From positions 1 to 24,130 of the forward strand of contig CAZBCK010000010.1 of the NCBI GenBank assembly GCA_964490635.1: DNA of 24,130 nt, in the 5' to 3' direction. The translations under genes and the position numbers were made by a program. Position 1 is the stretch's first letter; each line of letters opens with the position of its first letter. Below, piece by piece: positions 24,046 through 24,130 of the stretch. The stretch is from JAYEHC01 sp964490635 (GTDB lineage Bacteria; Patescibacteriota; Minisyncoccia; JAHIHE01; JAGLIN01). The notes beneath the pieces were generated by a model. The model was not told where the DNA came from. It did not search any database and saw only the letters and a list, made by a program, of their open reading frames with translations.

Positions 24046-24130
24046 CACTCCGCCACAAGATTTACAAGAAACAACCCGAAACAACTTAGAGAATTTATAA
24101 TCTTGCGTCTCCCGGAATAGTAGGATCATA

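Overview
This is a 24.1 kb scaffold piece, A+T-rich, standard genetic code, with two 100-N placeholder gaps (1581-1680 and 4617-4716). The gene content suggests a Candidate Phyla Radiation (Patescibacteria, probably Parcubacteria-like) bacterium: a CPR-style nucleotidyltransferase, a MinD-type ATPase with an inserted ferredoxin module beside a NifX/NifB-like protein, a membrane-anchored LysM-CHAP hydrolase, a very large membrane-anchored alpha-2-macroglobulin, and many short palindromic repeats with a broken REP-associated (RAYT/Y1) transposase. The lineage is an inference; no rRNA gene is present to confirm it.

Layout. 1-4545 (minus strand): a decayed DUF4143-type ATPase, a nucleotidyltransferase cut by gap 1, and uvrA, whose last codons lie in the same gap. 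4546-5181: a repeat-rich intergenic stretch with a false gap flanked by a 55-bp duplication, a (GGTAA)10 microsatellite, a 24-bp tandem repeat, an rnpB 3'-end-like fragment and a long inverted repeat. 5182-7491 (plus): a poorly characterised soluble protein, a NifX-like protein and a ferredoxin-MinD ATPase, with palindromic repeat elements between them. 7533-9014 (plus): LysM-CHAP cell-wall hydrolase with its own promoter and terminator. 9074-9292: a MITE-like element with terminal inverted repeats. 9309-10718 (minus): polyprenyl-phosphate sugar transferase. 10771-11324: a GGAG-type REP pair and the RNase P RNA gene (minus). 11364-11993: a RAYT transposase pseudogene with GTAG-type REP hairpins. 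12132-13340 (plus): tyrS.

13579-17409 (plus) is a compact, even more A+T-rich five-gene restriction-modification island: amino-methyltransferase, HNH endonuclease, XRE regulator, PD-(D/E)XK/DUF5655 protein and D12-class adenine methyltransferase. Two different methyltransferases with one HNH nuclease and a small regulator is the layout expected of a system with an asymmetric target, but the target cannot be read from the sequence. A bidirectional terminator separates this island from the convergent 2160-residue alpha-2-macroglobulin gene (17483-23965, minus).

The most interesting signals are structural: two REP families with GTAG/GGAG heads, one pair with fully compensated stem changes; a near-perfect 70-bp palindrome replacing the middle of the RAYT gene; identical mini-hairpins at several helix tips of RNase P RNA; out-of-frame-length tandem repeats inside uvrA and tyrS; and a shared ATGG extended -10 promoter signature.
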